Assembly (NCBI GenBank): GCA_017450005.1
Contig: JAFSYM010000117.1
Span: 1-42,602 of the forward strand
From: Clostridia bacterium
GTDB lineage: Bacteria > Bacillota > Clostridia > Oscillospirales > Acutalibacteraceae
Direction of reading: 5' to 3'
Length of the DNA stretch: 42,602 nt
The position numbers and the translations under genes were made by a program. Positions 33,042 to 40,685 of the stretch are shown in pieces. Below the pieces are notes generated by a model that saw only the letters and a program-made list of their open reading frames with translations, ran no database searches and had not been told where the DNA came from. Each line of letters begins with the position of its first letter. The stretch's first letter is position 1.

Positions 33042-33469
33042 TCCGACGCATTCTCTGCATCATTTCGGTGCTCGCGCTGCTGTGTCTGCTCTCTGCGTGC
33101 AGCGCATACGCCAGCCATTACAAAGCGTTCCTGTTTGTACAGGAAGAAACAAAGACGCAATGCAAGCTCAGCTTTGAGAGCCTGGACGGCACTTACGTAC
33201 ACAAGCTCAAAGCCGGCAGGGACAGCGCGTGCACGCTGCACGTTGCGGCGCAGTTGGAAGAAGGTTCGATCCGCGTTTACGGCGACAGCATGGGTGAAAA
33301 GCAGCTTTTGACCACCGTACAGGCAGGCGAGCCGGCCGAATGGTACGGCGACGAAATCAAAAACGGGCAATCGGTCTGGATCATTCTCGAAACCCAGGGA
33401 GCCGCACGCGGCAGGATACAGGTCGATCTGGATAATCAGGAAAACGGAGGAAAACGGAATGTTGCTTGA
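33038..33469 (+). CDS. Small lipoprotein of unknown function
   Basis: 143 residues with a lipoprotein signal (MIRRILCIISVLALLCLLSA, lipobox LSAC at residue 21). The rest is a small beta-rich domain (FESLDGTYVHKLKAGRDSAC; ...RGRIQVDLDNQENGG). No family is recognised. It overlaps sua5 by 4 bases and the DegT gene by 11 bases, so it is translated with the operon. Its role is not known; location on the outer face of the membrane is the only reliable claim. Confidence 0.78.
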   Translation: MIRRILCIISVLALLCLLSACSAYASHYKAFLFVQEETKTQCKLSFESLDGTYVHKLKAGRDSACTLHVAAQLEEGSIRVYGDSMGEKQLLTTVQAGEPAEWYGDEIKNGQSVWIILETQGAARGRIQVDLDNQENGGKRNVA

Positions 33470-34703
33470 CAAAAACAGCGTAACCCCTTTTGCCGGCAAA
33501 ATCTATCTCAGCTCGCCCACCATGCACGGCGACGAGCTGCGCTATATGACCGAGGCATTCGAGACAAACTGGATGTCCACCGTCGGAAAGAATATCGACG
33601 AGGTCGAGCGTCTGGCCGCCGAAAAGATCGGCGTGCGGTATGCTGTGGGTCTCGGCTGCGGCACGGCGGCGCTGCATCTGGCGATCCGTCTTGCGGGCGA
33701 GCGTCTGTACGGCGCACCGCAAACGGGCACGGGCACGCTCGCCGGACACAAGGTGTTCTGCTCCGATATGACGTTTGACGCCACGGTCAATCCCGTCGCC
33801 TACGAAGGCGGCGAGGCAGTTTTCATTGACACCGAACCGGACACGTGGAACATGTGTCCCGCCGCGCTCGAACGCGCGTTTGCGCTGTATCCGGACGTGA
33901 AGCTGATTGTGGCGGCACATCTGTACGGCACGCCCGCCAAGGCGGACGAACTGCGCGCGGTGGCGGATGCGCACGGCGCGCTGATCGTGGAGGATGCGGC
34001 CGAGAGCTTCGGCGCGACCTACAAGGGCAGGCAGACCGGCTCGTTCGGCGACTACTGCGTCATCAGCTTCAACGGCAACAAGATCATCACCGGCAGCGCC
34101 GGCGGCATGTTCCTGACCGACAGCCGCGCGGATGCGGACAAGGTGCGCAAATGGAGCACCCAGAGCCGCGACGCCGCGCCGTGGTACCAGCACTCGGAGA
34201 TGGGCTACAACTACCGCATGAGCAACGTGATTGCGGGCGTCGTGCGCGGACAGATGCCGTATCTGGAGGAACACATCGCCCAGAAGCGCGCCATATACAT
34301 GCGCTACCGCGAGGGTCTTCGCGGTCTGCCCGTATCCATGAACCCGTACGATACGCAGAACAGCGTGCCGAACTACTGGCTGAGCTGTCTGCTGATTGAC
34401 GAGGACGCTATGTGCAGTATGCACCGCGGCGACCTCGACTACGACTATACGCCCGAACGCGGCAAATCCTGCCCGCATGAAATCCTCGACGCGCTCACGC
34501 TGCTGAACGCCGAGGGTCGTCCGATCTGGAAGCCGATGCACTGCCAGCCGATCTATCGCGGCCACGGCTTCGTTGCCGCCGCGGACGGCGCGGACGTCAG
34601 CGCGGATATTTTCCGCCGCGGACTCTGCCTGCCGTCGGACAACAAAATGACGCCCGAACAGCAGTCGCGCATCATTGACGTGATCCGCCGCTGCTTTGAC
34701 TGA
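33459..34703 (+). CDS. DegT/DnrJ/EryC1/StrS-family aminotransferase
   Basis: 414 residues of a PLP-dependent sugar aminotransferase. Conserved blocks are FETNWMSTVGKNIDEVER at the N-terminus, GLGCGTAALHLA for phosphate binding, AHLYG, EDAAESFGATYKG with Asp179 for the PLP ring, and the PLP lysine in SFNGNKIITGSAGG (Lys208). These enzymes transfer an amino group to keto sugars for surface polysaccharide or glycoprotein sugars, such as bacillosamine made with EpsN or PglE. No other sugar-nucleotide gene is near, so the acceptor cannot be named. It overlaps the lipoprotein gene by 11 bases; GGAGG is within that gene. Confidence 0.92.
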   Translation: MLLDKNSVTPFAGKIYLSSPTMHGDELRYMTEAFETNWMSTVGKNIDEVERLAAEKIGVRYAVGLGCGTAALHLAIRLAGERLYGAPQTGTGTLAGHKVFCSDMTFDATVNPVAYEGGEAVFIDTEPDTWNMCPAALERAFALYPDVKLIVAAHLYGTPAKADELRAVADAHGALIVEDAAESFGATYKGRQTGSFGDYCVISFNGNKIITGSAGGMFLTDSRADADKVRKWSTQSRDAAPWYQHSEMGYNYRMSNVIAGVVRGQMPYLEEHIAQKRAIYMRYREGLRGLPVSMNPYDTQNSVPNYWLSCLLIDEDAMCSMHRGDLDYDYTPERGKSCPHEILDALTLLNAEGRPIWKPMHCQPIYRGHGFVAAADGADVSADIFRRGLCLPSDNKMTPEQQSRIIDVIRRCFD

Positions 34704-34709
34704 CAGACT

Positions 34710-35294
34710 ATGTACATCATCGGACTGACCGGACCGACCGGTTCCGGAAAAACGACTTTTGCCGCGATGCTGCGCACGCGCGGTTTCTATGTTGCGGACG
34801 GCGATACCGCAGCGCGTGCGGTCGTGCGGCCGGGTTCTCCTCTGCTTGCGCGGCTGGCGGATGCGTTCGGCGCGGATATTCTCACGCCGGACGGCGCGCT
34901 TGACCGCGCGCTGACCGCAAAGCGTGCGTTCTCGACGCCGGAAAACGTGCGTACGCTGAACGCGCTGATGCATCCCGCAATCGAGCAGGTTCTGTTTGAC
35001 GAGATCGCACGGCAAGCGGACTGCCCCGCTGCGGTCATTGACGCAGCGGCGCTGATCGAAAGCGGAATCGCCGACAGGTGTGATCTGGTCGCAGTCGCGC
35101 TCGCACCGCGCGAGGTGCGCCTGGCGCGCATCATGCAGCGCGACGGTCTGACCGCCGAGCAAGCCGAAACGCGCATGCGCGCGCAGCCTGACGATGCGTT
35201 CTATACCGACCGCGCAGACGTCGTTCTGCACGGATTTGCGCCCTATGACCCCGAAGCAGAGCTGCAAAAGCTGCTGGAAAGAATACCTGTATGA
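34710..35294 (+). CDS. coaE: Dephospho-CoA kinase
   Basis: 194 residues, close to the usual 200. It phosphorylates the 3'-OH of dephospho-CoA, the last step of CoA synthesis. The P-loop GPTGSGKTT is at residues 8-16, then VADGDTAARAV (the CoA-binding region), HPAIEQVLFDEI, and DLVAVALAPREVRLARIMQR. It lies 6 bases after the DegT gene without a clear ribosome site, so translation is probably coupled. It overlaps the next gene by ATGA. Confidence 0.95.
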   Translation: MYIIGLTGPTGSGKTTFAAMLRTRGFYVADGDTAARAVVRPGSPLLARLADAFGADILTPDGALDRALTAKRAFSTPENVRTLNALMHPAIEQVLFDEIARQADCPAAVIDAAALIESGIADRCDLVAVALAPREVRLARIMQRDGLTAEQAETRMRAQPDDAFYTDRADVVLHGFAPYDPEAELQKLLERIPV

Positions 35295-35872
35295 AAAAAG
35301 CGACGATTGCCATTACGCTTGCCCTGATTCTGTGCCTCACCGGCGCGGTCTGTTCGCGCACGGTCATGCGCACGCTCTACCCGCATAAATATGCCGAAAG
35401 CGTGGAAAAATACAGCGCGCAGTACGGCGTGGACGAGAACCTGATCTATGCCGTAATGCGCACGGAAAGCTCTTTCCGCACGGACGCCAATTCGGAAGTC
35501 GGCGCAGCGGGACTGATGCAGATCATGCCCGAAACGTTCGAGTGGCTGTGTATGCGCATGAACGAAACCGCGGACTTTACCGCACTGTACGATCCCGACA
35601 CGTCAATCCGCTTCGGGACGTATCTGCTGCATCTGCTCTGCGAGCAGTTCGGCGACACGCGCACGGCGCTGGCCGCATACCATGCCGGACTCGGTCAGGT
35701 CGACCGCTGGCTGCAGGACGAATCGCTCTCCCCCGACGGGCACACCCTGCAGACGATCCCCTTTCCGGACACCGCGCACTATGTGCGAAAGGTCGATCGG
35801 GCAATGCGTATCTATCAAAATCTGTATGCAAAAAATTCTTTATCTATAAACGGAGGAATTAACCATGAGTGA
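35291..35872 (+). CDS. Membrane-anchored lytic transglycosylase (SLT domain)
   Basis: 193 residues. An N-terminal membrane anchor or uncleaved signal (ATIAITLALILCLTGAV) is followed by a soluble-lytic-transglycosylase domain. The catalytic Glu59 is in YAVMRTESSFRTDANS, followed by GAAGLMQIMPETFEWL and AYHAGLGQVDRWL. It cuts the MurNAc-GlcNAc bond with formation of a 1,6-anhydro ring. Overlap with coaE is ATGA and with the M18 gene 8 bases, so all are co-translated. It is likely to act in cell wall turnover. Confidence 0.93.
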   Translation: MKKATIAITLALILCLTGAVCSRTVMRTLYPHKYAESVEKYSAQYGVDENLIYAVMRTESSFRTDANSEVGAAGLMQIMPETFEWLCMRMNETADFTALYDPDTSIRFGTYLLHLLCEQFGDTRTALAAYHAGLGQVDRWLQDESLSPDGHTLQTIPFPDTAHYVRKVDRAMRIYQNLYAKNSLSINGGINHE

Positions 35873-37265
35873 AAAGACAAAAGCGGAACTGCTGGCCGAC
35901 GAGCTGAAATATGCGCCCGCACATGCCATGAAGCAGATCGACGAGAGCGAGGTACAGGCGGCAGACGATTTCTGCGCGGGCTACATGCAGTTTCTGAACG
36001 ACTGCAAGACAGAGCGCGAGGTCACCGCGTTCATGCAGAAAGCCGCCGAGGCGCGCGGCTTCGTTCCCTTTGACCGCACAAAGAGCTATGCGCCCGGCGA
36101 CAAGGTCTACTTTGTCAACCGCGGCAAGGCGATCATCCTTGCTGTTTTCGGCAAAAAGTCCGTGTGCGAGGGCGTGCGCATCGCCGCGGCGCACATCGAC
36201 TCACCGCGTCTGGATCTCAAACCCAGCCCGCTGTACGAGGACGAGGAACTGGCGCTGTTCAAGACGCACTACTACGGCGGCATCAAGAAATATCAATGGA
36301 CGGCGATTCCGCTGTCGCTGCACGGCGTCGTCTATCTGAAGGACGGTTCCTGCGCGACGGTTTCGCTCGGTGAAAAAGAAGGAGAACCGAAGTTTGTCAT
36401 CACCGACCTGCTGCCGCATCTGGCGCGTGAACAGGAAAAGCGCACGCTCGAAGACGGCATCAGAGGCGAGGAGCTGAACGTGCTTGTCGGCAGCCGTCCC
36501 TTCTGCACCGACAGCGGCAGCGAAATGGTGAAACTGAATATTCTGCATCTTCTGCATGAAAAGTACGGCATGACGGAAAAGGATTTCCTTTCCGCCGAGC
36601 TGGAGGTCGTACCGGCCATGCCGGTGTGTGACATCGGCTTCGACCGCAGCATGATCGGCGGTTACGGCCACGACGACCGCGTATGCGCCTATCCGTCCGC
36701 GATGGCGGCGTTTGACGTGCAGAACCCGGAATACACCTGCGTGACGGTGCTCACCGACAAGGAGGAGACGGGCAGCGACGGCAACACCGGCCTGAACTCG
36801 TCCTACATGGCGTATTTCCTCTACGATCTCGCGGCAGCAGCCGGATGCGCCGGTTACGAAGTGCTGCGCAACTCCAAGTGCCTGTCCGCCGACGTAAACG
36901 CGGCGTTTGATCCGACGTTTCCCGGCGTGCAGGAGAAGAAGAACGCGTCGTACCTCAACCGCGGCGTCGTCATCACCAAATACACGGGTGCGCGCGGCAA
37001 GAGCGGCACGTCCGACGCTTCTGCGGAATATATGAGCTTCGTGCGGCAGATTCTTGACAATGCGCATGTTGTCTGGCAGCAGGGCGAACTGGGCGCAGTC
37101 GACGCGGGCGGCGGCGGCACCGTCGCCAAATACGTGGCCAAGCTCGATGTGGACGTGGTCGATGTCGGCGTTCCGGTGCTGTCGATGCACGCGCCGTTCG
37201 AGGTCGTCTCAAAGCTGGACGTGTATATGGCCTACCGCGCATTCAAAGCATTCTATGAGGCATAA
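35865..37265 (+). CDS. M18-family zinc aminopeptidase
   Basis: 466 residues. A cytoplasmic metallo-aminopeptidase of the M18 family. Metal and catalytic residues can be recognised in AAHIDSPRLDLKP (His and the catalytic Asp), GGYGHDDRVCAY (bridging Asp), DKEETGSDG (two Glu, one catalytic) and SMHAPFEV (His). M18 enzymes release N-terminal residues, often acidic ones, from peptides and may use peptides brought in by Opp. The start follows GGAGG and lies within the previous gene. Confidence 0.95.
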   Translation: MSEKTKAELLADELKYAPAHAMKQIDESEVQAADDFCAGYMQFLNDCKTEREVTAFMQKAAEARGFVPFDRTKSYAPGDKVYFVNRGKAIILAVFGKKSVCEGVRIAAAHIDSPRLDLKPSPLYEDEELALFKTHYYGGIKKYQWTAIPLSLHGVVYLKDGSCATVSLGEKEGEPKFVITDLLPHLAREQEKRTLEDGIRGEELNVLVGSRPFCTDSGSEMVKLNILHLLHEKYGMTEKDFLSAELEVVPAMPVCDIGFDRSMIGGYGHDDRVCAYPSAMAAFDVQNPEYTCVTVLTDKEETGSDGNTGLNSSYMAYFLYDLAAAAGCAGYEVLRNSKCLSADVNAAFDPTFPGVQEKKNASYLNRGVVITKYTGARGKSGTSDASAEYMSFVRQILDNAHVVWQQGELGAVDAGGGGTVAKYVAKLDVDVVDVGVPVLSMHAPFEVVSKLDVYMAYRAFKAFYEA

Positions 37266-37276
37266 GGAGAAATACC

Positions 37277-38311
37277 ATGAGCATTGAAAAGAAACTGTTC
37301 GGCACAACTGCCGGCGGAACGGACGTTTATTCCTATACAATCGCCAATGCAAACGGCATGCGCGCCGTGATTCTGACCTACGGCGGCGCACTGCAGGCGC
37401 TGTATGTGCCGGACAAGAACGGCAAAATGCGCGATGTTGTGATCGGCTTTGACGACATAGACGGCTTTGAGACGCGCTGCAACTATCAGGGTCTGCTCGT
37501 CGGCCGCTACTGCAACCGTATTGCGGACGGTCGGTTTTCGATCGGCAGCAAAACGTACGACGTGACGCGCAACGAAAAGGGCGTCACCTGTCTGCACGGC
37601 GGCGGCGAATTCTCCCGCGCCGTGTGGGATGCGTGCGTGCTGTCGGAAAATGCCGTCGAGCTGCGGTATGTGAGCGCGGACGGTGCCGAAGGATTCCCCG
37701 GCGAAATGGAAACGACGGTCGTGTACACGCTCACCGACGAAAACGAGCTGATTCTCGACTATAAAGCGCGCTGCACGGCAGACAGCTTTATCAACCTGAC
37801 CAACCACGCCTACTTCAATCTCGCCGGTTTTGACGGCGGCGATATTCTGTCCACAGAACTGACGCTGCGTGCATCGCACTATCTGCCGACGGACGAGCGC
37901 AGCATTCCGACGGGCGAAGTGCGCGACGTTACGGACACGGCGTTCGATTTCCGCAAGGCCAAGCCGATCGGACGCGACATCGGCGCAGAAGACGCACAGC
38001 TTCTGCAGTGCCGCGGCTACGACCATAATTACTGCCTGGACACGGGCGACGGCGCGGCAGCCGAAGCATACTGTCCGGCCAGCGGCATCCGGATGCAGAT
38101 GTTCACAGATCTGCCGGGCGTACAGCTCTATACCGGCAACTTCCTGAGCGGCAACGCGGGCAAGAAAGGTCTACCGATGGGCAAGCATGCCGGCTTCTGT
38201 CTGGAAACACAGTACTATCCCGACACGCCGAACCGTCCCGAATTCCCGTCCTGCCTGTACAAAGCCGGCGAAGTTTACACTTCCCGCACATCCTTTAAAT
38301 TCTGCAAATAA
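37277..38311 (+). CDS. galM: Aldose 1-epimerase
   Basis: 344 residues, the usual GalM length. It interconverts the alpha and beta anomers of aldoses such as galactose and glucose. Motifs are NYQGLLVGRYCNRIADGRFS, HGGGEFSRAVWDA (active-site His), NLTNHAYFNLAG (second His) and GFCLETQYYPDTPNRPEFPS with the catalytic Glu. It lies 11 bases after the M18 gene with AAGGAG before the ATG. Last gene of the run; there is no clear terminator, and the next gene's regulatory repeats start at once. Confidence 0.95.
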   Translation: MSIEKKLFGTTAGGTDVYSYTIANANGMRAVILTYGGALQALYVPDKNGKMRDVVIGFDDIDGFETRCNYQGLLVGRYCNRIADGRFSIGSKTYDVTRNEKGVTCLHGGGEFSRAVWDACVLSENAVELRYVSADGAEGFPGEMETTVVYTLTDENELILDYKARCTADSFINLTNHAYFNLAGFDGGDILSTELTLRASHYLPTDERSIPTGEVRDVTDTAFDFRKAKPIGRDIGAEDAQLLQCRGYDHNYCLDTGDGAAAEAYCPASGIRMQMFTDLPGVQLYTGNFLSGNAGKKGLPMGKHAGFCLETQYYPDTPNRPEFPSCLYKAGEVYTSRTSFKFCK

Positions 38312-38365
38312 TTTACATATTCGTCATATTTCTATTACATCCTGTTTAATTCGTGCTCCTATAAT
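38312..38365 (+). promoter_or_regulatory. Promoter with 11-bp-period direct repeats (Pho-box-like) of the two-component genes
   Basis: Hexamers TTTACA, GTCATA, ATTACA and TTTAAT (38312-38350) stand every 11 bases, i.e. six-base boxes with 5-base spacers. Nine bases after the last box is a TATAAT -10 box (38360-38365). No good -35 box exists, which fits an activated promoter of the PhoB/PhoP type; the regulator it precedes is of the OmpR/PhoB family. Confidence 0.6.
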
Positions 38366-38394
38366 GAGAGAAAACAAAAAGAGGAGGATTCCTT

Positions 38395-39087
38395 ATGGCA
38401 GCCGAAAAAATACTCATTGTCGACGACGATACCAACATCTGCGAACTGCTGCGGCTGTATCTGGAAAAGGACGGCTATACGACGACCATCGTGCATGACG
38501 GCCAGTCCGCGCTGCAGAGTTTCCGCGAGTCGGAACCCGATTTGGTGCTGCTGGACATCATGCTGCCCGGTCTCGACGGCTGGCAGGTCTGCCGCGAAAT
38601 CCGCAAAACATCCGACAAGCCGATTATCATGCTCACAGCCAAGAGCGAAACGTTTGACAAGGTGCTCGGTCTGGAGCTGGGCGCGGACGACTATGTAACC
38701 AAGCCCTTTGAATCCAAGGAGATCGTCGCGCGCGTCAAGGCGGTACTGCGCAGAAGCGGTTCCGCCGCCGGCAAAGACATCAAAGAGGTACGCTACGAGG
38801 ATCTGGTGATCAACCTGACCAACTACGAAATGCGCGTGCGCGGCGTCAAGGTCGACACGCCGCCAAAAGAGCTGGAGCTGATCTACTATCTGGCCAGCAA
38901 TCCGAACCGCGTGTTCACGCGCGACCAGCTTCTCGACGCGGTGTGGGGCTTCGACTACTACGGCGATTCCTCGCGCACGGTGGACGTGCACATCAAGCGT
39001 CTGCGCGAGAAGCTCAAGGGCGTCTCCGAAAAGTGGAGTCTGGAGACGGTCTGGAGCGTCGGGTATAAATTCGAGACGAGAGACTGA
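38395..39087 (+). CDS. OmpR/PhoB-family response regulator
   Basis: 230 residues. The receiver domain (1-120) has ILIVDDDTNICELLRLYLEK, phosphorylated Asp54 in LVLLDIMLPGLDGW, and Lys in YVTKPFESKE. The winged helix-turn-helix (about 130-228) ends with TRDQLLDAVWGFDYYGDSSR, VDVHIKRLREKL and VWSVGYKFE, the PhoB/OmpR pattern. GAGGAGG lies 7 bases before the ATG. The kinase follows after 5 bases. Similarity to PhoP and CssR is general; the stimulus is not known. Confidence 0.95.
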   Translation: MAAEKILIVDDDTNICELLRLYLEKDGYTTTIVHDGQSALQSFRESEPDLVLLDIMLPGLDGWQVCREIRKTSDKPIIMLTAKSETFDKVLGLELGADDYVTKPFESKEIVARVKAVLRRSGSAAGKDIKEVRYEDLVINLTNYEMRVRGVKVDTPPKELELIYYLASNPNRVFTRDQLLDAVWGFDYYGDSSRTVDVHIKRLREKLKGVSEKWSLETVWSVGYKFETRD

Positions 39088-39092
39088 TCGGC

Positions 39093-40589
39093 ATGGCCTT
39101 CAAATTCAGAAAACAGTCTTCCGGACTGTTCAAGGAGTATTTTACGATCATCTTTCTGGTGATCCTCATATCCTTCACGGTGCTGGGCGGCTCGCTCATC
39201 ATCTTTGCGCGCGACTACTTCCGCGACGAGAAAACGGACCTGCTGCGCGACAATGCACAGCGCCTGTCCGTTTCCGTTGCGCAGATGGTCGGTTCGGAAT
39301 ACGCCAAGCAGTACCCGACCAATACGGCGCTGATGATCTGCAGCGATCTGATTACCGCATCCGAATCTATCAAGGCGGATTTCTTCATCTGCAACGAAAG
39401 CGGCGAGGTCATCTACTGCCAACACATGCGCCGCAGCGATATGGCGCTGTACACGGGCGAGTGCATCATCCACAGTCATATTCACCTCCCGCAGAATGTG
39501 CTGCAGACATTGCAGACCGATCACAGCTACGCCGCCATTACCACGCTTGACGGCGTGCTGACCGAAAAGAATTTTACATACGCCGCTGCCGTCACACTCG
39601 ACGGTAAGAATGCCGCCTACATAGTCGGCATCCAGCCGGTCACCGAGAGTCTGCGGCCGTATGTGCTCGCGGTGCTGCGCATGTTCGGCATCTCCTCGCT
39701 GATCACGCTGGTCGTTGCGCTGATTGCCGTATACGTCATGACGTATGAAATGACGAAGCCGCTTCGCCAGATGGCGGAGGCCACCAAACGCTATGCGGCA
39801 GGCGATTTCAGCATGCGCGTGCATGTCGACGGGCGCAACGAAATGGCGGATCTTGCCGGTGCGTTCAACTCTATGGCACGCGATCTCGCCTCGCTCGAAT
39901 CCGCGCGGCGCAGTTTCGTCGCCAATGTTTCTCACGAGCTCAAAACGCCGATGACGACGATCGGCGGTTTCATCGACGGCATCCTCGACGGCACCATTCC
40001 GCCGGACAAGCAGTCGCACTACCTGCAGATCGTCTCGGACGAGGTCAAGCGTCTGTCGCGTCTGGTCGTTTCGATGCTTAATCTGTCCAAAATTGAGGCG
40101 GGCAAGCTCTCGCTCAATCGCGCGGAATTCGATATCTGCGACATGATCTTCCGCACGATGCTCGGCTTCGAGCAGGTGATTGAGCAGAAGCAGTTCTCCA
40201 TCACCGGCCTTGAAAGCATGGAAAGCACAATCATCTCCGGCGACCGGGATATGCTCACGCAGGTTGTCTATAACCTGATTGACAACGCAGTCAAGTTCAC
40301 GCCCGAAGGCGGCGAAATCCACTTCGACGTGGTGCACGACATGCAGAAAGTCTATATCAGCATCCGCAACAGCGGCAAGGGCATCTCTTCCGAAGAGATC
40401 GACCGCGTCTTCGACCAGTTCTACAAGGTCGACAAATCCCGCAGCTTCGACGTCAAGGGCGCAGGTCTCGGCCTGTATATCGTCAAGAGTATCGTCGAAA
40501 TGCACGGCGGTGCGATCAAAGCGTCCAGCGTGGAAAACCAGTACACGGAGTTCTCCTTCTGGCTGCCGCTGCAGGAAGAAAAACAGTAA
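39093..40589 (+). CDS. Sensor histidine kinase with extracytoplasmic sensor domain
   Basis: 498 residues. Membrane helices are at 17-38 and 192-217, with an external sensor domain of about 150 residues between them. A HAMP linker (218-270) follows, then the phosphoacceptor His281 in VSHELKTPMTT, the N box NLIDNAVKF, and the G boxes DKSRSFDVKGAGLGLYIVKS. It is 5 bases after the regulator gene, so the two form a two-component pair. The sensor has no obvious named domain. A protein-secretion or envelope-stress signal (CssS-like) would suit the htrA gene that follows, but this is inference. Confidence 0.95.
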   Translation: MAFKFRKQSSGLFKEYFTIIFLVILISFTVLGGSLIIFARDYFRDEKTDLLRDNAQRLSVSVAQMVGSEYAKQYPTNTALMICSDLITASESIKADFFICNESGEVIYCQHMRRSDMALYTGECIIHSHIHLPQNVLQTLQTDHSYAAITTLDGVLTEKNFTYAAAVTLDGKNAAYIVGIQPVTESLRPYVLAVLRMFGISSLITLVVALIAVYVMTYEMTKPLRQMAEATKRYAAGDFSMRVHVDGRNEMADLAGAFNSMARDLASLESARRSFVANVSHELKTPMTTIGGFIDGILDGTIPPDKQSHYLQIVSDEVKRLSRLVVSMLNLSKIEAGKLSLNRAEFDICDMIFRTMLGFEQVIEQKQFSITGLESMESTIISGDRDMLTQVVYNLIDNAVKFTPEGGEIHFDVVHDMQKVYISIRNSGKGISSEEIDRVFDQFYKVDKSRSFDVKGAGLGLYIVKSIVEMHGGAIKASSVENQYTEFSFWLPLQEEKQ

Positions 40590-40607
40590 CAAGCTTTTCA
40601 ATTTCTT

Positions 40608-40650
40608 TTCACGAAGCGTTTAAACATTCGTAATAATTATCTTGTATAAT
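40608..40650 (+). promoter_or_regulatory. htrA promoter with 11-bp-period direct repeats
   Basis: TTCACG (40608-40613), TTTAAA (40619-40624) and GTAATA (40630-40635) are 11 bases apart. The last box is followed, after 9 bases, by TATAAT (40645-40650). A fourth box TTCAAT may stand at 40597. The -10 to box distance of 9 is the same as at the two-component promoter. Confidence 0.55.
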
Positions 40651-40685
40651 AAAGCCAACGATCAAGAGAAAGGATTGTGGTATAT

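Noticed and set aside
33381-35267. 628-codon minus-strand open frame opposite DegT and coaE
   Set aside because: Shadow of two genes with catalytic motifs.
38958-40601. 547-codon minus-strand open frame opposite the kinase
   Set aside because: Shadow of a full histidine kinase with H, N and G boxes.
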